Assembly (NCBI RefSeq): GCF_010915705.1
Contig: NZ_JAAIKE010000004.1
Location: 1-64,000, forward strand
Origin: Pseudotabrizicola algicola
Lineage (GTDB): Bacteria > Pseudomonadota > Alphaproteobacteria > Rhodobacterales > Rhodobacteraceae
DNA: 64,000 nt
Direction of reading: 5' to 3'
Positions 61,308 through 64,000 of the stretch are shown here, piece after piece; position 1 is the first letter of the stretch; each line of letters begins with the position of its first letter. A model generated the notes under the pieces. That model did not search any database, was not told the DNA's origin, and saw only the letters and a list, made by a program, of their open reading frames with translations. The translations under genes were made by a program, and so were the position numbers.

Positions 61308-61384
61308 TGGCGCGGTTGACGGGGCTCGAACCCGCGACCCCCGGCGTGACAGGCCGGTACTCTAACCAACTGAGCTACAACCGC
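61308..61384 (-). tRNA. tRNA-Asp (anticodon GTC)
   Basis: 77 nt with encoded CCA. Acceptor GCGGTTG/CAACCGC, D-arm GTAGCTCAGTTGGTTAGAGT, anticodon loop CTGTCAC with GTC, T-arm GCGGGTTCGAGCCCCG. Confidence 0.96.
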
Positions 61385-61516
61385 ACATTCCGTCCGGCCC
61401 AAGGTCACCCCCGCGCCGTAGGGGGCTTTTAGGGGCATGCGCGGGGGGCGTCAAGCGGCAGAGCGCAGGCAGCGCGGCTTTTTTCGCGCGGCCTCCAGCA
61501 GGTGCTTGCGCAGTCC

Positions 61517-62455
61517 CTAGCGCGGGGGGGCTGGGATGAATTCATCAGCATCGTCAGGGGGCAGGCGGAAGCGGCCATGCGCCCAGTCTCCGGCGCGCCA
61601 CGCCTCGCGGGCGGCGTCGATCCGCTCGCGCGAGGAGGCCACGAAGTTCCACCAGATGTGGCGCGGCCCGTCCATCGTCGCCCCGCCCAGCAGCATCACC
61701 CGCGCACCCCGATCTCCCGCCTTCAGCGAGACGCGGTCACCGGGGCGGAACACCAGCATGCGGCCAGTCTCGAAACTCTGCCCGCCGACCGTCACCTCAC
61801 CCGACAGAATGTAGGCCCCCCGATCTTCGTGGTTCTCCGGCAGCGGGATCGCCGCCCCGGGCGCGAGCACAGCGTCGGCATAGAAGACCTCGATTCCGGT
61901 CGGCACCGGCGCGGTCTCCCCATAGGCCGAGCCGAGGATCAGGCGCAGGTGTTTGCCCTCTCCCTCCAGTTCCGGCAGCGTGGCCTTCGGGGCGTGCACG
62001 AAGGCGGCGGGGTCATCCTCCATCGCGCGGGGCAGCGCAAGCCACGTCTGCAGGCCGAAGAGATCATGGGGCGTGTCGCGGATCGCGCCGTCCTGCCGTT
62101 CGGAATGGGTGATCCCCTGCCCCGCCAGCATCCAGTTCACATCGCCCGGCGCGATCCAGGAATTGGTGCCGAGGCTGTCGCGGTGGTGGATGCGCCCCTT
62201 CATCAGATAGGTGACAGTCCCCAGCCCGATATGCGGGTGCGGGCGCACGTCTATGCCCTTGCCGGTCAGGAATTCCGCAGGCCCCATCTGGTCGAAGAAG
62301 ATGAAGGGCCCGACCATCTGGCGCGCGGCAGACGGCAAGGCGCGGCGCACCTCGAACCCCCCAAGGTCACGCGCGCGCGGCACGATCACGGTTTCGATGG
62401 AGTCGACTGCGTCACCGATCGGGATGGAAGGGTCAAGAACGGGGTTCCAGCTCAT
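61517..62455 (-). CDS. Pirin family protein
   Basis: 312 residues (start chosen six bases after GGAG). Bicupin fold with HPHIGLGTVTYLMKGRIHHR (iron ligands His and Glu are expected here and in GQGITHSERQ), QTWLALP and a second cupin (YILSGEVTVGGQSFETGRML). Pirins are Fe-binding regulators or quercetinases; the bacterial role varies. Confidence 0.9.
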   Translation of the reverse strand: MSWNPVLDPSIPIGDAVDSIETVIVPRARDLGGFEVRRALPSAARQMVGPFIFFDQMGPAEFLTGKGIDVRPHPHIGLGTVTYLMKGRIHHRDSLGTNSWIAPGDVNWMLAGQGITHSERQDGAIRDTPHDLFGLQTWLALPRAMEDDPAAFVHAPKATLPELEGEGKHLRLILGSAYGETAPVPTGIEVFYADAVLAPGAAIPLPENHEDRGAYILSGEVTVGGQSFETGRMLVFRPGDRVSLKAGDRGARVMLLGGATMDGPRHIWWNFVASSRERIDAAREAWRAGDWAHGRFRLPPDDADEFIPAPPR

Positions 62456-62542
62456 CATGCGCTCCTTTTGCCTGAATTTAGGGCCTGAGGGGCGCGATGT
62501 CTTTGCCGATCCCCGCGCGGAATTTGTGCGTCACAGCACGCT

Positions 62543-63694
62543 TCAGCCCAGCAGACGGCGCAGGATGGCGGTGAAGGTGGCGGCTCCGGGGGCGATCAGC
62601 GCATCGGGAAAGTCATAGGCAGGGTCGTGCAGGGCGGCACTGTCGGGACCGGCCCCCAGCAGAAACATCGCGCTCCGCGCGCCCGTCCCGGCAAAGCGCC
62701 CGAAATCCTCCGAGGGACGCATGGGGCCATCGGCGGGGCCGAAGGGGATGGCGGCGTCGGCAAGGCCTGCCTCGATCTGGGCGACCGCCAGAGGATCGTT
62801 GTCACAGGCGGCAAAATCATCATGCCAGCTCAGGTCCAGCGCGATGCCATGCTGCGCGGCAATCCCGGCGGCAAGCTGGCCTGCGCGGGACTTGAGCGCA
62901 ATCATGTCGGCATCCGTCAGGCTGCGCAGGGTGACCCAGAGTTCACCATCGCCGGGGGTGATGCCGAATGTGGGCGCACCCAGACGGGCATGGGTCAACG
63001 TGACCAGCCGAAACCCCGGCTCCAGCGCCCCGCCGGGGCCGAGCGCGGTCAACGCGGGGATCAGCTCGAACAGGGCAGCGGCGGGCGACAGGCCCGTATC
63101 GGGGGTTCCGGCATGGGCGGTGCGGCCCGTCAGGCGCAGGCGCAGGCCGCAGGACGCGCAATTGGCCGGACCGGCCGAAACCCGCGCCTGCCCCAGCGGC
63201 AGACCGGGCATGTTGTGCAGCGCAAAGGCCCAGTCGGGGCGCAGCGGCGCAAAGGCGGGATCGGCCAGAACGGCGGCGGCACCAGAGCCATCCTCCTCGG
63301 CAGGCTGGAACAGCAGCACGGCCCGCCCCTTGGCCGGTCTTTGCCGCGCCAACAGCCGGCCGACGCCAAGCAAAATGGCCGAATGCCCGTCATGGCCGCA
63401 CAGATGCGCAACACCCGGCACGCTCGAGGCATGGGCCGGACCGGGCGCTTCCGGAATCGGCAGCGCGTCAAGCTCGGCGCGGATCATCACGGTCGGCCCG
63501 GGGGCGGCACCCGAAAACACGGCTGCCACTCCATGCCCGCCAAGGCCGGTCACGATCTGGTCTGGCCCGAGCGGGGCAAGCGCCGCCCGAACCCGCCCTG
63601 CCGTTGCCGCCTCGGCGCCGGAGACCTCGGGGTGGCGGTGCAAATCGTGACGCAGCCGGGTCAGGTCTGCGATGTCCTCGGGGGTGAGAGTCAT
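62543..63694 (-). CDS. M20 family amidohydrolase
   Basis: 383 residues from [20 protein letters not shown]. Metal ligands appear in [33 protein letters not shown], and the final His in PAYDFPDA-adjacent HDP. Dimerisation-domain residues follow. It is of the aminoacylase/hippuricase-like class and hydrolyses N-acyl amino acids. The frame is open far upstream of the start, but that part is antisense to surE. Confidence 0.9.
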   Translation of the reverse strand: MTLTPEDIADLTRLRHDLHRHPEVSGAEAATAGRVRAALAPLGPDQIVTGLGGHGVAAVFSGAAPGPTVMIRAELDALPIPEAPGPAHASSVPGVAHLCGHDGHSAILLGVGRLLARQRPAKGRAVLLFQPAEEDGSGAAAVLADPAFAPLRPDWAFALHNMPGLPLGQARVSAGPANCASCGLRLRLTGRTAHAGTPDTGLSPAAALFELIPALTALGPGGALEPGFRLVTLTHARLGAPTFGITPGDGELWVTLRSLTDADMIALKSRAGQLAAGIAAQHGIALDLSWHDDFAACDNDPLAVAQIEAGLADAAIPFGPADGPMRPSEDFGRFAGTGARSAMFLLGAGPDSAALHDPAYDFPDALIAPGAATFTAILRRLLG

Positions 63695-63814
63695 GCCATG
63701 CGCCTTTCTTTTGGCCAGAGCGGACCCTGCGGCGCGCGCGATGTCAAGCGAAGCTGCGGCTTGTGCTTGCCGCCTGTGCAGGTGTCGTCTAAGCAGGAGG
63801 AAAGGACGGTTTTC

Positions 63815-64000
63815 ATGCGCATTCTGATCACGAACGACGATGGTATCAACGCTCCGGGGCTGGAGGTTCTGACCGCCATCGCCCAGGAGATCGCAGGGCC
63901 GGAGGGCGAGGTCTGGACCGTGGCCCCGGCCTTCGAGCAATCGGGCGTGGGCCATTGCATCAGCTATTCGCATCCGATGATGATCGCCAAACTGTCCGAG
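63815..64000 (+). CDS. surE: 5'-nucleotidase SurE (N-terminal part)
   Basis: 62 codons before the right edge: [20 protein letters not shown] with the metal-binding NDDG, then [20 protein letters not shown]. SurE dephosphorylates nucleotides and is usually followed by pcm and nlpD in this group. AGGAGGAAAGGACGG precedes the ATG. Confidence 0.95.
   Translation, partial: MRILITNDDGINAPGLEVLTAIAQEIAGPEGEVWTVAPAFEQSGVGHCISYSHPMMIAKLSE

Overview
The window is high-GC DNA (visibly about two-thirds G+C) from an alphaproteobacterium of the Rhodobacteraceae, close to Rhodobacter/Cereibacter. Three things support this: the block dksA - MoxR ATPase - DUF2927 lipoprotein - CoxE-like VWA protein - DedA - M48 - PIN protein - rRNA methyltransferase - edd - eda resembles the arrangement I recall from Rhodobacter sphaeroides; the DksA has only one of the four zinc-finger cysteines; and the phage genes are of the type common in rhodobacterial prophages. 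This placement is inference from gene content, with no search run.

1-15.9 kb: part of a prophage read leftwards (minus strand). From right to left it holds an AlpA-like regulator, a recombination and replication block (Sak4-like ATPase, DUF669 protein, Cas4/RecB-like nuclease, DEAD/DEAH helicase, DUF6511 protein, primase-polymerase/helicase), a RuvC-like resolvase, DUF6362, two DNA methyltransferases (one truncated against a DUF7220 remnant), and the packaging genes (terminase small and large subunits, gpW, lambda-type portal). The late genes continue off the left edge. Three small plus-strand genes sit between the methylase remnant and the terminase.

16.0-25.3 kb: control, cargo and integration. 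Two unrecognised minus-strand genes (16070-18218) diverge from a Xre repressor and an ImmA/IrrE protease (18379-19616); two 22-bp inverted-repeat operators lie between. Next come a small protein, DUF2924, a large serine recombinase and a small HTH protein (19783-22226), then an AT-richer Xre-ImmA/IrrE plus PIN pair (22485-24077) with three operator half-sites, then a DUF3883 nuclease-like gene. A tRNA-Ser(GCT) at 25288-25377 marks the likely return to host chromosome.

25.9-36.0 kb: a tripartite tricarboxylate transporter locus. A TctD/TctE-type two-component system with a third, periplasmic binding-protein gene runs left. TctC-TctB-TctA run right, followed in the same operon by an AtuA-like (DUF1446) protein, a DUF4387 protein and an AbrB-family membrane protein. 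A flavin monooxygenase converges on the end.

36.0-64 kb: ordinary chromosome. It holds dksA, MoxR/VWA genes, membrane and quality-control genes, a YjhX-type toxin homologue, the Entner-Doudoroff pair edd-eda behind a LacI-type operator, an FAD/NAD(P)-binding protein, a DUF2383 protein, a phytanoyl-CoA dioxygenase homologue, glgC-glgX, an SLC13 transporter, glnE, tRNA-Asp(GTC), pirin, an M20 amidohydrolase and the start of surE.

The least explained part is 16.0-24.9 kb: two unknown co-transcribed proteins controlled from a Xre/ImmA switch, next to a second Xre-ImmA unit fused into one polypeptide and coupled to a PIN toxin-like gene.
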